From the NCBI GenBank assembly GCA_030710605.1, contig CP092882.1:14079677-14143676 (forward strand): a stretch of DNA of 64,000 nt, written 5' to 3'. Below the pieces are notes generated by a model. The model saw only the letters and a program-made list of their open reading frames with translations, ran no database searches and was not told the DNA's origin. Position 1 is the first letter of the stretch, and each line of letters begins with the position of its first letter. The translations under genes and the position numbers were made by a program. The stretch comes from Cordylochernes scorpioides (Eukaryota > Arthropoda > Arachnida > Pseudoscorpiones > Chernetidae). Below are positions 28,201 through 31,200 of this stretch, piece by piece.

Positions 28201-31200
28201 GTTCCCAACTATCACATGATGTTAGTCACTGCATCAGCATTAACCAATCATAGGACAATGTTGTTTTTTTTCTGTGGTCTGTGATTGCATTGAAAAATAA
28301 AGTTGTGGGTTCAATTACCTGAATTCATCTTTTTTTTGCTAAGCACTAAAAATGTTTTATATTTCTACATTTGAATTTTTTGTGAATGATACAATTTGGA
28401 TTAGAAACCTAAAGAAACATTACCTAGAGGTCACAGACAATTTGATCCTATATTTCTAAATCTATTTTGAACTTTAAAAACCAAAATTGACTTCAGTGTT
28501 GTATTTTAGATTCTTACTGACATAAACACAACACAGAAGTCAATTTTGGTTTTTAAAGTTCAAAATAGATTTAGAATGTTGTTGTTGTATTTGAGATTCT
28601 TACTGATATAAACACTGAGTGCAATTCTCAACCTACAACTCCAAAACACATTATTGACTGTATTGACTCATCTATTGATGAGTTCTACTCTTCCCCGGCA
28701 GACACCATCAACAAGCTTCACAAGCTTGATACCCTGATATGATTGAGTGGAGATAAGAAAGAAGAAGAAGAGACTCATCCCCAGCAGACACCATCAACAA
28801 GCTTCACAAGCTTGACACCCTGATATGATTGAGTGGAGATAAGAAAGAAGAAGAAGAGACTCATCCCCAGCAGACACCATCAACAAGCTTTACAAGCTTG
28901 ACACCCTGATATGATTGAGTGGAGATAAGAAGAAGAGACTCATCCCCAGCAGACACCATCAACAAGCTTGACACCCTGATATGATTGAGTGGAGATAAGA
29001 AGAAGAAGAAGAGACTCATCCCCAGCAGACACCATCAACAAGCTTTACAAGCTTGACACCCTGATATGATTGAGTGGAGATAAGAAGAAGAAGAAGAGAC
29101 TCATCCCCAGCAGACACCATCAACAAGCTTGACACCCTGATATGATTGAGTGGAGATAAGAAAGAAGAAGAAGACTGATATAAACAGGAGGTTTGGATTC
29201 CATATAAGATATTTAGAGGTAAATCTCTTTTCTTTACCCATTTTCTTCTTCTTCTTCTTTCTTATCTCAACTCAAATCACACTAAGCTATCAAGCTTGTA
29301 AATGGTGTCTGCAGGGGAAGAGTAGAGCTCATCAATGGATGAGTCAATAATATGTCTTGGGGTTGCAGGCTGAGAATTGCACTTAGTACATAGTGGGAAA
29401 ACCCTGCAACCCCATTCTGGAATTACCCATTTTGAAAATACCAAGTGCACTTGGCCCATTAACATTGATTTTAAGCTTGTTATTTTTGTATTATGAAGAT
29501 TTGAAACTTAATCTTCTTAGAGTTAACTCTTCTGATTTATTCTAGTGACATTTTTTTATTCTTAAAATAATTGCAAAGGTTTATTTTTATTTTTTTTAGA
29601 TTGAATTAGTCTTGATAAGTTCTGTCACAAGTGTGACAGGCTAATACTCTAGTTTTCAATCTAAAAGTATTTAAAATAATTCAAATTTTGAAAACTAAAA
29701 GTCTCGTAATCGGTACTTATCCCAAGTAAGCAGTGATCATCATGGTGGGTAGTTGGTAACTGCTTTTACTGTAAATGCACCTCATTGTCTTGTAGAAAGC
29801 CACATGTAGAAAGCAGTTCGACTTCTGCACTTAAAAATGTGCCATAGCCCCATTTAGTTACTTGTACTCACTAGAGAGGTTTGTGTTAGCATTTTTATAA
29901 GTTGTTTTTCATAGATTTATATTTTTATATATTTGACCAGATGACCAGACAACTTTACATGTATATAAGTAATAGATTTAAAACGTACGAGGATGCGTTT
30001 CTTATAAGAAACGCATCCTCGTACGTTTTAAATCTATTACTTACATTCTTTAGAGGATTCCAACCTTCTTTACATGTATATATTTGGTTTTAGAAATGAT
30101 GCAAATTGGTTAGTTGTGAAAGTAAATTAAAAGTGTTAATTTCTTAGAGGTGTTGGTGATTACTCTGCTCGATGGTAGAATAGGAAAGTCTTGGCTCCTA
30201 ACAGTTTGTTTTTTGGAAGAATCAGAAGTTATGGAAGCAATTATTTTTCAGAAATAAAAGTGCCCAATGCAGGATTCAATCTTAGGTTGTGTCTGTCAAA
30301 AATTGATGGTTGAATACTTCTCTTCCACCAAAAAGGCTTGTTTGGGATTTAAACGTGGGCACTATCTGAGAATGTATGCCATTGAGTTAGCTCTGGGAAA
30401 TTTAGTCTTACTTGGATTATGCTTTATTTGAATTCTACCTCATTTGAAATTCCCTTGTATTTCCATTCACTTGATACAGTAGAACCTCCATGAGAGAACA
30501 CTCACACTAGAGAACACCTCTCTACAAAGGACAGTTTTAATTTACAAGATTACCATTTTTACTATTTAGTAACTCTCCGGTAAGAGGACACCTCTCCCTA
30601 AAGGGCACTTTGGCTCTGCAACTAAGTGTCCTTTACAGGGAGGTTCTACTATATTTCATTTGGATTTCAATCTATATATATTTTTCTATATGGATTCTAC
30701 TTCACAAAATTTCATCCTTGTAGCCCAATTTTGTGGAACTAGTCAAAACTATGGCACCAGAATATTAAGACTGAGATGGAAAGATAGATGTGTCTCAAGA
30801 CATTATAAATATAGACATCATATCTTCTTTTTGCCATTTAATATTCATGGACAAAATTTGAGTCTTTGAAATCATCAGTTGTCTATTTTTTTTTAAAGAG
30901 ACAGGCAATTTTGTTCACATTTGGTTATCTTGTGTATCTTCAATAAAGGCCACTGTAATATCTTTCAGAGTTATTGTCTGAAACTCAATATATATGCTAA
31001 AAGGTACAACTTCCTTAAGTTCTATCTCTATGAATGTAGAGGATAAATATTATCAAGGAAAATTTATAGAGGAATCAATAAGTGGTATTTGCATACTTAA
31101 TTGTTTGAATATGCAAATACAACTCTGTGCTTCACTTCCATCAATAATTGACAATATGACCCAGAATAAGTATATTGCTACGGTGTTTTATGGTTTCCAC

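Noticed and set aside
28620..29173. CRISPR-like array of spaced repeats
   Set aside because: The genome is eukaryotic, the units are contiguous LINE-tail copies of ~80-95 bp and there are no unique spacers.
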